The notes under the pieces: generated by a model
The model's database searches: none
Told to the model about the DNA's origin: nothing
The model's input: only the letters and a program-made list of their open reading frames with translations
NCBI RefSeq assembly: GCF_000423765.1
Contig: NZ_AUIP01000015.1
Location: 1 to 64,000, forward strand
Direction: 5' to 3'
Source: Streptococcus porci DSM 23759
GTDB lineage: Bacteria > Bacillota > Bacilli > Lactobacillales > Streptococcaceae
Length of the DNA: 64,000 nt
Position numbers and translations under genes: made by a program
Part shown: positions 54,375 to 64,000 of the stretch, one piece after another
Layout of the letters: each line of letters opens with the position of its first letter
Position numbering within the stretch: position 1 is the first letter of the stretch

Positions 54375-56582
54375 CTACTTATCTTTCTCCGTCGTACTGG
54401 TGCTTTGACTGGTTTCACTGCCAGAAACTTGAGGATTGAGCGCCGAGTAGCTAGGAGCAATATAGCGGTCAACCGTTGTCTTATTACCGTTTTGGCTATA
54501 AATACTGGTTGAAGCTGTTCCTAGCTTTTTCTCAATGTCCGTCAAGTTATCCAGACTATTGGTGTAAGAAAAATTATTAGCATCCACAACCTTTAAGCCG
54601 TTAGTCTTGTCAAAGCGGAGCAGGTCTCCAGTTTGGACATTATCACTCATCTGGAGCTGGAGGGCAGCTGAAGTTTTAATATTTTCCAGTTCAGCTGAGG
54701 TCGTTTCATCTGGATTAGTAATTTCAAGTCCGCTGACCGTGTCATAAATCCGCCCATTATAAGACGTGTAACGTGGGGTAATGTAACTTCCAGCTGTTCT
54801 TAGAGCGACGATTTGTTTATTTTCAGCTGACAGCAGGTCTTGCCCAACTTGGGTATAGTTTTTAGTATCAATACCAAGCACATGAAGCAAGGTCGGCAGC
54901 CCATCAATTTCACCACCGTAGGTATCACTGATAAACCCTTTAGTCATTCCTGGAACATGAATCATGTAAGGGACTCGCTGTAGCATGGCATTATCATATT
55001 GACTCCAGGTCTCTGTATCTTTGTCCAGAAGAGGTGCTAACTCAGGATTACGTGAGTTAGAAATCCCGTAATGATCTCCGTAGAGGACAATGATAGAGTT
55101 GTCATAAATTCCTGTATCTTTCAGATATTGGAAGAAGGCTTTTATGGATGTGTCCAGATAATTTGCTGTTGCAAAGTAACCGTTGATGGTTTCGTCATTG
55201 GTTTGTGCCAGAGGGAAACCTTGTTCTTCGCTGTTGCCAGCCAAGCTATTGTAAGGATAGTGGTTGGTAACAGTGATAAATTTGGTATAAAATGGCTGTT
55301 GCATGTGCTCCAAATACTGAATGGAGTCAGCAAACATGGTTTTATCATTGAGTCCGTATTGGAAAGAGTTACTGGAAGTCTGCTCAGAGAAGTAGGAGGC
55401 ATCAAAGAAATAATTGTAGCCCCATTGCTTGTAAGCATTGTTTCGATTCCAGAAAGAGCCAACATTTCCGTGAAAAACGGCGCTAGTGTAGTTGCCGTTC
55501 TGAGCTAGAATAGTCGGTGCAGCAAACTGAGTGTTCTCCCCGCCATAGTTAACCATGAAAGAGCCGTTTGCGAGTCCAAAGAGTCCTGTTTCCATCATGG
55601 TTTCAGCATCAGAAGTTTTCCCAGCCTTAACTTGGTTAAAGAAGTTTGAAAAGGCAAAGGTTTCTTTTGAATGGTAGAGAGAGTTGATAAATGGGGTGAC
55701 TTCGTACTCTTTACCATCAACCTTCAATTTGTAGTCAATCAAAAATTGTTGGAAAGACTCCAAGTGGAGAACGATGACGTTGCGCCCCTTACCAATACCG
55801 AAGTAATTTTGATTCGGGCTGGCATAGTGGGTGCTGAGGTAGTCTTTGACCGTGGCAAGGTCATCAGGGCTAGCGCTGTCACGCTCCTTTTGTGCCTGAA
55901 TGGCTTGGTTGGTTGAATAAATACTAAAGGTGGGAAGTCCCAAAGCTCGTACGACGTAAGTATTGGAAAAGCCCCGGGTCAAGAGCTCTGGTCTATCCAG
56001 CTCAGCCATGAAAAGGTTGATGGAAAAAGCCAATACAGAGAGGGCAGTAACAGCAAAACTTGCTCGTTTGTGAAAAGGACGATCATCTGTGGTGATTTTC
56101 TTTTTCAAAAAAAGAATGGCAATCAAGAGATAATCCAATAGGTAGATAAAATCCCAAAGTTGCAGAGAATCAAGCACAGTCTTCCCGAGTCCTTCTGAGG
56201 TTTTTCGACTGGCCATAGCAGAGCTAAAAGTGATAAAGTCTGCAAATTCACGGTAGTAGATAATATTAGCAAAGAGCAGAATAGTCAGTAATATGGAGAT
56301 AGTCCATGCTGCTATGTAAAAGGGCTTTTTGCGCTTGATGTAAAGAGCTAGACCGATTAGCAAAAGACCTATAGGAATAGGGTTAATGACTACCAAAATC
56401 AAACGGAGATAGTACTGGACAGGGTGCTCCACAGAGGCCAAGTCTAGATTAAAAGCCATAAAATAGGCCCAGATGGTCTTGAGGGTGTAGCCCAGCAAAA
56501 GGAGCAAGACAAAGCCCAATCGAGTCGAGATCACATCTAAAAAAGTGTCTTTAAATCTTTTCAAAGTGCCTTCCTCATTCAT
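54375..56582 (-). CDS. ltaS: LTA synthase-family sulfatase/phosphoglycerol transferase
   Basis: 735 residues. Five membrane helices (~15-200) precede an extracellular sulfatase-fold domain. VIVLHLESFQ near 268 carries a metal-binding Glu, KAGKTSDAETMMETGLFG near 320 the catalytic Thr, and YGDHYGISNS near 505 Asp-His metal ligands. It polymerises glycerol phosphate from phosphatidylglycerol to make lipoteichoic acid, the substrate of the Dlt system 20 kb away. The last ~20 residues are Ser/Thr-rich. The ATG at 56,582 lacks a binding site; a TTG at 56,564 (codon 7) is preceded by GAGGAAGG and may be the true start. Confidence 0.9.
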   Translation of the reverse strand: MNEEGTLKRFKDTFLDVISTRLGFVLLLLLGYTLKTIWAYFMAFNLDLASVEHPVQYYLRLILVVINPIPIGLLLIGLALYIKRKKPFYIAAWTISILLTILLFANIIYYREFADFITFSSAMASRKTSEGLGKTVLDSLQLWDFIYLLDYLLIAILFLKKKITTDDRPFHKRASFAVTALSVLAFSINLFMAELDRPELLTRGFSNTYVVRALGLPTFSIYSTNQAIQAQKERDSASPDDLATVKDYLSTHYASPNQNYFGIGKGRNVIVLHLESFQQFLIDYKLKVDGKEYEVTPFINSLYHSKETFAFSNFFNQVKAGKTSDAETMMETGLFGLANGSFMVNYGGENTQFAAPTILAQNGNYTSAVFHGNVGSFWNRNNAYKQWGYNYFFDASYFSEQTSSNSFQYGLNDKTMFADSIQYLEHMQQPFYTKFITVTNHYPYNSLAGNSEEQGFPLAQTNDETINGYFATANYLDTSIKAFFQYLKDTGIYDNSIIVLYGDHYGISNSRNPELAPLLDKDTETWSQYDNAMLQRVPYMIHVPGMTKGFISDTYGGEIDGLPTLLHVLGIDTKNYTQVGQDLLSAENKQIVALRTAGSYITPRYTSYNGRIYDTVSGLEITNPDETTSAELENIKTSAALQLQMSDNVQTGDLLRFDKTNGLKVVDANNFSYTNSLDNLTDIEKKLGTASTSIYSQNGNKTTVDRYIAPSYSALNPQVSGSETSQSTSTTEKDK

Positions 56583-56665
56583 AGAAATAGTATGGCTTTA
56601 TTATAACACAAAACAAAAATCAAGAGTAATCTAAACCTACTGTGGCTAAGTGATTGAATTTTTGC

Positions 56666-56671
56666 TATAAT
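56666..56671 (+). promoter_or_regulatory. Extended -10 promoter implying a leaderless rRNA methyltransferase mRNA
   Basis: TGCTATAAT places the -10 at 56,666-56,671. A transcript starting 7 bp later would begin at the ATG at 56,678 itself. No Shine-Dalgarno sequence lies before that ATG. Confidence 0.6.
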
Positions 56672-56677
56672 ACTTTT

Positions 56678-57841
56678 ATGACTAAACTTACTATGGGTGA
56701 ATTGGCTGAAAAACGCCTGAAATCAGGGATTCAGCTACTTGATGGTAGAGATTTTCCAAATCAAACTTTTGAAACTGGCTTGGTGTCCTTGTCAGATAAA
56801 AAGGGAAGGTTTTTGGGTACGGCCTATCTAGCGCCTCAAAACAAGGGGATTGGCTGGGTCTTATCTAGAAAATCTCTCGAATTGACAGAGGATTATTTTA
56901 TTAGCCTCTTGAAAAAGGCAAAGGACAAGCGCCAGCAGTTTCAGCAGTCGGAACTGACTACAGCCTACCGTCTCTTTAATCAGGATGGAGACAACCTTGG
57001 TGGTCTTACCATTGACCGCTATGGAGACTTCGCCCTCTTTTCCTGGTACAACACCTACATTTACAGCCAGAAAGAGCTGATTGTTTCCGCTTTTCAAAAG
57101 GTTTTTCCAGAGCTTCTTGGTGCCTATGAGAAGGTGCGTTTTAAAAGTGACTTGCCAGAATCTGGTCACCTCTATGGGCAGGAAGCGCCTGAAACTTTTG
57201 AGGTTTTGGAAAATGGCGTCCGCTACTGCATTTTTCTGAATGACGGGCTGATGACGGGGATTTTCTTAGATCAACATGAGGTCAGAGGAAGTCTGGTGGA
57301 TGGTCTAGCCCTGGGCAAGACCTTGCTCAACATGTTTTCCTATACCGCGGCTTTTTCTGTGGCTGCAGCTATGGGCGGAGCGGTAGCAACAATCTCTGTT
57401 GACTTGGCCAAACGGTCTCGTGAATTATCACAGGCCCACTTTGAAGCCAACGGACTTGACCTGACTAGCCACAAGTTTGTGGTGATGGACGTTTTTGACT
57501 ATTTCAAATACGCCAAGCGCCATGGTCTGAAGTTCGATGTCATTGTCATTGATCCACCGTCCTTTGCTCGAAATAAAAAGCAAACCTTCTCTGTGCTGAA
57601 AGATTACCATAAATTGATTGCGCAGGCTTTGGAGATTTTAAGTCCAAATGGGACTATCATCGCCTCAACCAACGCGTCAAATATGACCGCTCAGCAATTT
57701 AAAAAACAAATCCAAAAAGGTCTTGGAAAAATCAGATACCAATTCACTGACTTAAAGCAGTTGCCGAGTGATTTCACCGTCAACAAAAATGATGAAAGCA
57801 GTAATTACTTGAAAGTATTTACAATAAAGGTAAACCAATGA
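56678..57841 (+). CDS. RlmI-like class I SAM-dependent rRNA methyltransferase
   Basis: A 387-residue methyltransferase. The N-terminal PUA-like RNA-binding part ([15 protein letters not shown] to [14 protein letters not shown]) precedes the Rossmann domain: [17 protein letters not shown] (SAM loop), [22 protein letters not shown] motif seen here as [16 protein letters not shown], and [13 protein letters not shown]. RlmI relatives make 5-methylcytosine in 23S rRNA; the exact target here is inferred. The start at 56,678 gives the family length. It overlaps aroD by 4 bp and is the first gene of the aro operon. Confidence 0.87.
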   Translation: MTKLTMGELAEKRLKSGIQLLDGRDFPNQTFETGLVSLSDKKGRFLGTAYLAPQNKGIGWVLSRKSLELTEDYFISLLKKAKDKRQQFQQSELTTAYRLFNQDGDNLGGLTIDRYGDFALFSWYNTYIYSQKELIVSAFQKVFPELLGAYEKVRFKSDLPESGHLYGQEAPETFEVLENGVRYCIFLNDGLMTGIFLDQHEVRGSLVDGLALGKTLLNMFSYTAAFSVAAAMGGAVATISVDLAKRSRELSQAHFEANGLDLTSHKFVVMDVFDYFKYAKRHGLKFDVIVIDPPSFARNKKQTFSVLKDYHKLIAQALEILSPNGTIIASTNASNMTAQQFKKQIQKGLGKIRYQFTDLKQLPSDFTVNKNDESSNYLKVFTIKVNQ

Positions 57842-58515
57842 AGATAGTCGTTCCAGTAATGCCAAGGAGCTTGGAAGAAGCTCAAAATATTGATGTGACT
57901 AAGTATGACTTAGCAGATATTATCGAATGGCGAGCTGATTTTTTGCCAAAATCAGACGTTTTGACTGTTGCGCCAGCTATTTTTGAAAAATTCCTTGGGC
58001 GTGAAGTCCTGTTCACCCTGCGCACGACTCGTGAAGGTGGTAATATTGAGCTGACTGATGAGGAATATGTGGGGCTGATTAAGGAAGTTAACGCCATCTA
58101 TCAGCCAGACTACATTGATTTTGAGTATTTCTCACACATGGATATTTTCAAGGAGATGCTAGACTTTTCAAATCTCGTTCTGTCCTATCATAATTTTGAA
58201 GAAACGCCAGGCAATATCATGGAGGCTTTCTCAGAATTGACAGCCTTATCTCCACGCGTTGTCAAGATTGCAGTCATGCCCAAAACTCATCAGGATGTCC
58301 TTGATTTAATGAACTTTACCCGTGGTTTTAAAACTCTCAATCCCGAGCAATCTTATGCAGTGATGGCCATGGGGAAACTTGGTCGTATTACTCGTGTAGC
58401 AGGGGAGCTGATGGGTTCTTGCTGGTCTTACGCTAGTCTGGATGAGCAAAGTGCGCCTGGACAAATTCCTCTTGCCCAATTACCTAAAATCTTGGAGGTA
58501 CTAGATGCGGATTGA
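57838..58515 (+). CDS. aroD: 3-dehydroquinate dehydratase, type I
   Basis: A 225-residue Schiff-base enzyme, third step of the shikimate pathway. IIEWRADFL and [10 protein letters not shown] line the active site; [11 protein letters not shown] carries the His, and VVKIAVMPK the Lys that forms the Schiff base. GxSxxR-type end: [17 protein letters not shown]. It overlaps the methyltransferase by 4 bp and aroE by 11 bp. Confidence 0.95.
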   Translation: MKIVVPVMPRSLEEAQNIDVTKYDLADIIEWRADFLPKSDVLTVAPAIFEKFLGREVLFTLRTTREGGNIELTDEEYVGLIKEVNAIYQPDYIDFEYFSHMDIFKEMLDFSNLVLSYHNFEETPGNIMEAFSELTALSPRVVKIAVMPKTHQDVLDLMNFTRGFKTLNPEQSYAVMAMGKLGRITRVAGELMGSCWSYASLDEQSAPGQIPLAQLPKILEVLDAD

Positions 58516-59371
58516 TGGACACACACGCTTAGCAGCGGTAGTAGCGACACCGATTAAACACTCAATCTCTCCCTTTATTCATAACTATGCTTTTGACAAA
58601 ACGGGTGTCAACGGTGTCTATGTAGCTTGGGACATTCCAGAAATTGACTTGGAAGAGACCCTCAAAAATGTCAAACGTTACGACATGTGGGGTGTCAACA
58701 TTTCCATGCCTTACAAGCAGTCTGTTATCCCTTTTATGGACGAATTGACCGATGCTGCACAGCTGATTGGTGCGGTTAACACGGTCATTCACCGTGATGG
58801 CAAACTGATTGGGCACAACACCGACGGTATCGGATTTTTCCGTTCGCTATCGACTTTTGCTGATTTCGATGTAAAAGGCAAAGTTATGACCATATTAGGT
58901 GGTGGTGGTGCAGCGACGGCTCTGATTGCCCAAGCAGCTCTCAATGGTGCTAGTTGCATAAACATTTTCAACCAGTCAGCTTTTCTTGAGGAAACCAGAG
59001 AAAAAGCGCAAGCTTTGTCCCAAAAAACGGGTGTGGTTATCGAGGTTTATCCTATTGAAAATTTGATGCTTGTCCAAGAGAAGGTAATGGAAAGCGACCT
59101 TTTTGTCAATGCGACCAGCGTTGGTATGGACGGTAAATCTATGATTATCGGTGAGGATTTTGTTTTTCCGGAAAATATCATGGTGGCCGATGTGATTTAC
59201 CAGCCTTTTGAGACACCTTTCCTTAAGCTGGCACGTAGCCATGACCTCAAAGCAATCAATGGTTTGGGAATGCTTTTGTTCCAAGCTGCCGCAGCCTTTG
59301 AAGAATGGACTGGCAAAGAAATGCCAACCGATGAGATTTGGCAAGCCTTAGAAGAAAAGTATCAAGGATAA
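58505..59371 (+). CDS. aroE: Shikimate dehydrogenase (NADP+)
   Basis: A 288-residue enzyme reducing 3-dehydroshikimate. [15 protein letters not shown] binds shikimate (Ser pair), [13 protein letters not shown] holds the catalytic Lys, and [15 protein letters not shown] the nucleotide loop. [19 protein letters not shown] closes the C-terminus. It overlaps aroD by 11 bp and precedes aroB by 36 bp. Confidence 0.95.
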   Translation: MRIDGHTRLAAVVATPIKHSISPFIHNYAFDKTGVNGVYVAWDIPEIDLEETLKNVKRYDMWGVNISMPYKQSVIPFMDELTDAAQLIGAVNTVIHRDGKLIGHNTDGIGFFRSLSTFADFDVKGKVMTILGGGGAATALIAQAALNGASCINIFNQSAFLEETREKAQALSQKTGVVIEVYPIENLMLVQEKVMESDLFVNATSVGMDGKSMIIGEDFVFPENIMVADVIYQPFETPFLKLARSHDLKAINGLGMLLFQAAAAFEEWTGKEMPTDEIWQALEEKYQG

Positions 59372-59407
59372 ATTTCCAAAATAGAAAATGGATTAGGAAA
59401 TAAACAG

Positions 59408-60475
59408 ATGAAATTACATGTTGATTTAAATACAAATCCCTATGACATTGTGATTGAACGAGGCGCTCTCGCAAATGCAGGAGAATGGTCTCGCTCTATT
59501 CTTAATTGTCAGAAGATTGCGATTATAACAGACAATCATGTCGGTGGTCTCTATGCCGAGAAGGTTAAGCTGAGCCTACAAGCGGCTGGTTTTGAAGTAG
59601 TTGTCTTTGACTTTTTAGAGGGCGAAGCGTCTAAGAATTTGACCACAGTCAACAAGGCCTATGATTTTTTAATTGACAATCACCTAACCCGAACAGATGG
59701 CATTGTGGCCCTTGGCGGTGGTGTAGTCGGTGATTTAGCTGGTTTTGTGGCTTCGACCTACATGCGTGGCATTCCTTTTGTGCAGATTCCGACCAGCCTA
59801 ACGGCTCAGGTGGACTCTTCCATCGGTGGTAAGACTGGTGTCAATACACCCAAAGCTAAAAATATCGTGGGGACTTTTGCCCAGCCTAAAGGTGTACTCA
59901 TTGATCCAGATGTCCTTGTGACTTTGGGTCAGCGCGAGCTGATTGAAGGTATGGGTGAGGTTGTTAAGTACGGTCTTATCGACGATATTGAACTTTGGAA
60001 TTTACTTGAGACTCTTGATGGAAGCCCGGAGTCCATTTTGGAAAATGCAGAGGCTATCATTTATCATTCTTGTGATGTTAAGCGTAGAATCGTTGTTGAG
60101 GACGAGTTTGAAGGAGGCGTGCGCATGTATTTGAATTTTGGGCACACCATCGGACATGCTATTGAGCAGACAGCTGGCTATGGAAAAGTTATGCACGGTG
60201 AAGCCGTTGCTATCGGTATGGTACAAATTTCTCGTGTAGCTGAAAAGAAAGGTCTGATGCCAGCTGGTATGACTGATAACATTATGGCTATGTGCGACAA
60301 ATTTGGGCTACCAACAGATTATGAACCGTGGAAGGTTGATGACTTGTACACAGCACTGACCCACGATAAAAAAGCTCGTGGTAAGGCAATCAAGACAGTT
60401 ATCGTACCAAAACTAGGTAGCGCAGCCATTAACCAAATTCCCTTAGAGGAAATGAAAGATTATTTGGAGAAATAA
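59408..60475 (+). CDS. aroB: 3-dehydroquinate synthase
   Basis: A 355-residue NAD+- and metal-dependent cyclase making 3-dehydroquinate from [43 protein letters not shown] and [12 protein letters not shown] (metal His) are diagnostic. It is followed by aroC after 1 bp. Confidence 0.96.
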   Translation: MKLHVDLNTNPYDIVIERGALANAGEWSRSILNCQKIAIITDNHVGGLYAEKVKLSLQAAGFEVVVFDFLEGEASKNLTTVNKAYDFLIDNHLTRTDGIVALGGGVVGDLAGFVASTYMRGIPFVQIPTSLTAQVDSSIGGKTGVNTPKAKNIVGTFAQPKGVLIDPDVLVTLGQRELIEGMGEVVKYGLIDDIELWNLLETLDGSPESILENAEAIIYHSCDVKRRIVVEDEFEGGVRMYLNFGHTIGHAIEQTAGYGKVMHGEAVAIGMVQISRVAEKKGLMPAGMTDNIMAMCDKFGLPTDYEPWKVDDLYTALTHDKKARGKAIKTVIVPKLGSAAINQIPLEEMKDYLEK

Positions 60476-60476
60476 A

Positions 60477-61643
60477 ATGAGATATTTGACAGCAGGAGAG
60501 TCGCACGGACCGCGACTGACAGCTATTATTGAGGGAGTGCCAGCAGGTCTTCCTTTGACAGTAGAGGACATCAATGCTGATTTGAAGCGTCGTCAAGGGG
60601 GGTACGGTCGTGGTGGACGTATGAAAATTGAGAGCGATGTGGTTGAAATCACTTCTGGCGTTCGCCACGGCAAAACGACTGGTGCTCCCATTACGCTCAA
60701 CGTGACCAATAAAGACCATCAAAAGTGGTTGGAAATCATGGCGGTTGAAGATATTGAGGACCGTCTGAAAACCAAACGCAAAATCACGCACCCACGCCCA
60801 GGACACGCAGATTTGGTTGGTGGCATGAAGTACCGCTTCGATGATCTTCGCAATTCTCTAGAACGTTCAAGCGCGCGTGAGACTACCATGCGAGTTGCGG
60901 TAGGAGCTATTGCCAAACGTATTTTGGCGGAGCTTGATATTGAGATTGCCAATCATGTGGTTGTTTTCGGTGGTAAGGAAGTGGATATCCCAGAAAATCT
61001 GACAGTGACTCAAATCAAGGAGTTAGCTGCTAAATCAGAAGTTTCCATCGTTAATCAAGAACGTGAACAAGAAATCAAAGACTACATCGACCAAATCAAG
61101 CGTGACGGTGATACCATTGGTGGGGTGGTTGAAACGGTTGTCGGTGGCGTGCCAGTTGGACTTGGTTCCTATGTTCAGTGGGATACAAAACTAGATGCCA
61201 AATTGGCTCAAGCTATCGTGTCGATTAATGCCTTCAAAGGGGTCGAGTTTGGTGTCGGTTTCCAAGCGGGCTATCTTAAAGGCAGTCAAGTCATGGACGA
61301 AATTCTTTGGAATGAAGACGATGGGTACACCCGTCGCACGAATAATCTTGGTGGTTTTGAAGGCGGTATGACTAATGGGCAGCCGATTGTTGTCCGTGGC
61401 GTTATGAAGCCTATTCCGACCCTTTATAAGCCACTCATGTCCGTGGATATTGAGACGCACCAACCTTACAAAGCGACAGTTGAGCGATCAGATCCAACGG
61501 CTCTTCCAGCGGCAGGTGTTGTGATGGAATCAGTTGTGGCAACTGTCCTTGCTCAGGAGATTTTGAACAAATTCTCATCAGATAACTTAGAAGAACTCAA
61601 GGCAGCGGTCGCGGCTCACCGTGACTATGTGAAAAATTTTTAA
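60477..61643 (+). CDS. aroC: Chorismate synthase
   Basis: A 388-residue FMN-dependent enzyme for the last common step to chorismate. [29 protein letters not shown] and [15 protein letters not shown] are family signatures. The stop is followed by a weak CTCTTACC/GGTGAGAG hairpin, so tyrA may be expressed partly by read-through. Confidence 0.96.
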   Translation: MRYLTAGESHGPRLTAIIEGVPAGLPLTVEDINADLKRRQGGYGRGGRMKIESDVVEITSGVRHGKTTGAPITLNVTNKDHQKWLEIMAVEDIEDRLKTKRKITHPRPGHADLVGGMKYRFDDLRNSLERSSARETTMRVAVGAIAKRILAELDIEIANHVVVFGGKEVDIPENLTVTQIKELAAKSEVSIVNQEREQEIKDYIDQIKRDGDTIGGVVETVVGGVPVGLGSYVQWDTKLDAKLAQAIVSINAFKGVEFGVGFQAGYLKGSQVMDEILWNEDDGYTRRTNNLGGFEGGMTNGQPIVVRGVMKPIPTLYKPLMSVDIETHQPYKATVERSDPTALPAAGVVMESVVATVLAQEILNKFSSDNLEELKAAVAAHRDYVKNF

Positions 61644-61727
61644 GAAAAGTTTCTCTTACCAAAATCAGGTGAGAGGCCTCTTCTTTCAATTAAGCCTAGT
61701 GAGCTTCGAGTTAAGAAAGAAAATAGT

Positions 61728-62831
61728 ATGACAAAAACCATTTATATTGCTGGTCTTGGACTCATCGGTGGCTCGATTGCCATGGGCATCAAGCGTGACC
61801 ATCCAGACTACAAGATTTTAGGCTATAATCGCTCAGAAGAATCTCGTAAGGTTGCCTTAGAGCGAGGGATTGTTGACCGTGCTACTGGGGACTTTGTAGC
61901 ATTTGCTCCCTTAGCAGACGTGATTATTCTATCGGTTCCAATCAAGCAAACCATTGATTTTATCAAAGATTTAGCCGGTATGGAACTCAAGGATAACGTC
62001 ATCATCACCGATGCCGGATCGACCAAGACTGAGATTGTTAGGGCGGCTGAGACTTATTTAGCTGATAAGAATATTCAGTTCGTGGGCTCACATCCTATGG
62101 CGGGTAGTCACAAGTCAGGTGCTATTGCGGCGGATGTCAATCTCTTTGAAAATGCTTATTATATTTTCACGCCATCGACCTTAACTGGGGAGGTGACCAT
62201 TTCTGAATTGGAAGACCTTTTGTCTGGTTTACATGCCAAATTCATTCAGATTGACGCTGAGGAGCATGACCGAGTAACCAGCCAGATTTCTCACTTTCCT
62301 CACATCTTGGCCTCTAGCCTCATGGAGCAGGCGGGAGATTATGCCAAGGAACACGAGATGACCAATCGTTTTGCGGCGGGTGGTTTTCGTGACATGACCC
62401 GTATTGCCGAGTCAGAGCCAGGTATGTGGACGGCTATTCTACTGTCAAATAGCAGAGCTGTTTTGGAGCGCATTGAGGACTTTAAGTCCCGTTTGGATAG
62501 TGTTGCGCAGCTTATTTCTCAAAAGGATGAAGATGCTATTTGGAACTTTTTCGAGCATGGGCGTAAGACTCGTCAGGCTATGGAAATTCATAAAAAAGCT
62601 GGTGTGGATAGTTTTTACGACCTCTTTGTGGATGTGCCTGACGAGGAAGATGTTGTCCTACGTATCTTGGAGCTTCTACGTGGGACCTCCTTGGTCAATA
62701 TCAAAATCAATGAGGAAAATCGTGAGGATATTCATGGCATTTTGCAGTTGACCTTCAAAAATGCTAAAGATTTGGAGAGGGCACAAGCCGTTATCTCGGA
62801 AAAAACAGATTATTCAGTAACGATTGCATAA
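61728..62831 (+). CDS. tyrA: Prephenate dehydrogenase
   Basis: A 367-residue enzyme on the tyrosine branch. [17 protein letters not shown] is the NAD+ loop, [14 protein letters not shown] and [15 protein letters not shown] carry the active-site His residues, and the last ~70 residues look like an ACT domain ([19 protein letters not shown]) for feedback by tyrosine. It lies 84 bp after aroC and 11 bp before the YlbF gene. Confidence 0.94.
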   Translation: MTKTIYIAGLGLIGGSIAMGIKRDHPDYKILGYNRSEESRKVALERGIVDRATGDFVAFAPLADVIILSVPIKQTIDFIKDLAGMELKDNVIITDAGSTKTEIVRAAETYLADKNIQFVGSHPMAGSHKSGAIAADVNLFENAYYIFTPSTLTGEVTISELEDLLSGLHAKFIQIDAEEHDRVTSQISHFPHILASSLMEQAGDYAKEHEMTNRFAAGGFRDMTRIAESEPGMWTAILLSNSRAVLERIEDFKSRLDSVAQLISQKDEDAIWNFFEHGRKTRQAMEIHKKAGVDSFYDLFVDVPDEEDVVLRILELLRGTSLVNIKINEENREDIHGILQLTFKNAKDLERAQAVISEKTDYSVTIA

Positions 62832-62842
62832 AGGAGAAAATC

Positions 62843-63181
62843 ATGGAAAACATTTACGATTTAGCTAATAACTTAGAACGTGCCATCCGCGCCTTGCCAG
62901 AATTTCAAGCAGTTAAAGATGCTAAGGAAAAAGTTGAGGCCGATGCTACAGCGAAAGCACTCTGGGAAGAGTTTTTAGTGGCTCAAAATAAAATTCAAGA
63001 CCTAATCCAATCAGGACAAATGCCAAGTCAAGAAGATCAAGAAGAAATGTCTGCTCTTGGTGACAAGATTGAAGCAAATGCCACACTTAAAGCTTATTTC
63101 GAAAGTCAGCAAGCTCTGGGCGTCTATGTTGGAGATCTGGAGCGCATTATCTTTAAACCCTTACAGGAGTTGACAGAATAA
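62843..63181 (+). CDS. YlbF/YmcA-family protein
   Basis: A 112-residue helical protein ([38 protein letters not shown]). In Bacillus the YlbF-YmcA-YaaT complex modulates RNase Y; streptococci usually have this small homologue beside tyrA. Its role here is inferred by family. AAAGGAG precedes the ATG. Confidence 0.88.
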   Translation: MENIYDLANNLERAIRALPEFQAVKDAKEKVEADATAKALWEEFLVAQNKIQDLIQSGQMPSQEDQEEMSALGDKIEANATLKAYFESQQALGVYVGDLERIIFKPLQELTE

Positions 63182-63204
63182 ATAAACTGTTTTGGAGAGT
63201 AACA

Positions 63205-64000
63205 ATGTCACGAAAAATTGGAATTATCGGAATGGGGCATGTGGGTTCAACAGTGGCTCACGGTCTTATTGCACAGGGAGCCTTTGATGACTATGTCCTT
63301 ATTGACACCAATGAGAAGAAGGTCATGGCAGATGCCGCGGATTTTCAGGATGCTGCTGCTAATATCAATCATCACGCCAATATTGAAATCAATCATTATC
63401 CAGCCTTATCAGATGCGGATGTAATCGTGATTGCACTTGGAAATATTGCCCTCCAAGATAATCCAGATGCAGATAGGTTTGCAGAATTGCCATTTACAGC
63501 AGCCCAGATTCCCCATGTGGCGGAGCAAGTCAAGCAGTCTGGCTTTTCTGGCATAACGATTGTTATTTCCAATCCCGTGGATGTTGTGACAAGTCTCTTT
63601 CAGCACTATTCAGGCTTTCCTAGAGAAAGGGTGATTGGCACGGGGACTTTGCTGGATACAGCTCGCATGAAGCGGGCAGTCGCGCAGCATTTTTCCCTAG
63701 ACCCTAGAAGTGTTTATGGCTACAACCTCGGCGAACACGGTAACTCTCAATTTACTGCTTGGAGTCAGGTGCGAATCAAGGGGCAGGAGGTTTCGTTTTT
63801 TGCAGATTTGGAGCTTTTGGAAAAGCTGGCGCAGGATGCCATCAAGGGAGGACACACCGTTTTTTACGGGAAGAAGTACACCAGTTACGGCATTGCTAGC
63901 GCGGCAATCAGACTGGCTTTAGCTGTCGTATCCGACAGCCGAGAAGAATTGCCTGTCTCCAATTATCATGAGCGACACGACACCTACCTCAGCTACCCAG
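63205..64000 (+). CDS. L-2-hydroxyacid (lactate/malate-type) dehydrogenase, cut by window end
   Basis: At least 265 residues, open to the right edge. [17 protein letters not shown] is the NAD loop, [17 protein letters not shown] binds substrate, and [13 protein letters not shown] holds the catalytic His. The sequence [16 protein letters not shown] in place of the canonical active-site loop fits L-2-hydroxyisocaproate dehydrogenases more than true lactate dehydrogenase. It would reduce branched or aromatic 2-oxoacids, which fits its place after tyrA. TGGAGAG precedes the ATG. Confidence 0.85.
   Translation, partial: MSRKIGIIGMGHVGSTVAHGLIAQGAFDDYVLIDTNEKKVMADAADFQDAAANINHHANIEINHYPALSDADVIVIALGNIALQDNPDADRFAELPFTAAQIPHVAEQVKQSGFSGITIVISNPVDVVTSLFQHYSGFPRERVIGTGTLLDTARMKRAVAQHFSLDPRSVYGYNLGEHGNSQFTAWSQVRIKGQEVSFFADLELLEKLAQDAIKGGHTVFYGKKYTSYGIASAAIRLALAVVSDSREELPVSNYHERHDTYLSYP

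Noticed and set aside
55071..55508. 145-codon frame antisense to ltaS
   Set aside because: It lies opposite the conserved sulfatase domain and has no independent signals.
57600..61727. T-box or amino-acid attenuator for the aro genes
   Set aside because: The genes are tightly packed and no T-box sequence or leader peptide was seen before the methyltransferase, aroB or tyrA.
1..64000. CRISPR array, tRNA or rRNA genes
   Set aside because: No regularly spaced repeats, no clover-leaf-like sequences and no rRNA-like stretches were found on reading the window.

Overview
The window reads as a low-GC Firmicute chromosome, almost certainly Streptococcus. The right half carries genes in a streptococcal style: dltRS followed by dltXABCD, murD-murG-divIB, fhs, an LtaS-type lipoteichoic acid synthase, and the order rRNA methyltransferase-aroD-aroE-aroB-aroC-tyrA-ylbF. 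The species cannot be fixed from sequence alone; the protein flavour resembles the salivarius/bovis side of the genus.

Bases 1 to about 32,100 form an accessory carbohydrate island. It begins with a broken IS3-type transposase and the tail of a large serine recombinase. A leftward gene set follows (14,076 down to 966): a GPH sugar symporter, two successive copies of a GH3-GH78 pair (NagZ-like GH3 plus alpha-L-rhamnosidase), a beta-phosphoglucomutase and a GH43 enzyme. It ends at a perfect 21-bp hairpin. Two AraC-type regulators, an acyl-esterase-like hydrolase and an RpiR-type regulator run rightward from the divergent promoter at 14.1 kb, where a good cre site lies. Next comes a beta-glucoside/chitobiose-like PTS module (GH1 6-phospho-beta-glycosidase, ChbG/YdjC deacetylase, EIIBC without EIIA), an intact IS30-family element, and a second GPH-based module (GPH symporter, GH2, GH3, metallo-beta-lactamase-fold protein, DUF1593 protein). 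None of the hydrolases has an obvious export signal, so the island appears to import glycosides whole and trim them in the cytoplasm. The right edge (32,041-32,081) carries a 41-bp sequence matching the IS3 end near base 423-463 at 39 of 41 positions, in inverted orientation.

Bases 32,600 to 41,800 hold the D-alanylation region: DltRS two-component system, dltX (41 aa), dltA, dltB, dltC, dltD, then a frameshifted GNAT acetyltransferase and a P-type cation ATPase. Bases 42,200 to 48,300 hold a class A beta-lactamase-like serine hydrolase, murD, murG, divIB and a C39-like cysteine peptidase. Bases 48,700 to 51,600 hold a divergent trio: DUF4956 membrane protein and VTC-domain protein leftward, and a carbohydrate-binding lipoprotein rightward. 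Then come fhs, an unrecognised membrane protein and ltaS (both leftward), and from 56.7 kb to the end an rRNA methyltransferase, the shikimate genes aroD/E/B/C, tyrA, a YlbF-family gene and a 2-hydroxyacid dehydrogenase cut by the window edge.

No rRNA, tRNA, CRISPR array or recognisable riboswitch was seen. The points most worth a second look are the duplicated GH3-GH78 modules and their unknown substrate, the DUF4956-VTC-lipoprotein trio, two genes whose -10 boxes imply leaderless mRNAs, and tandem palindromes ahead of the GH1-PTS operon.
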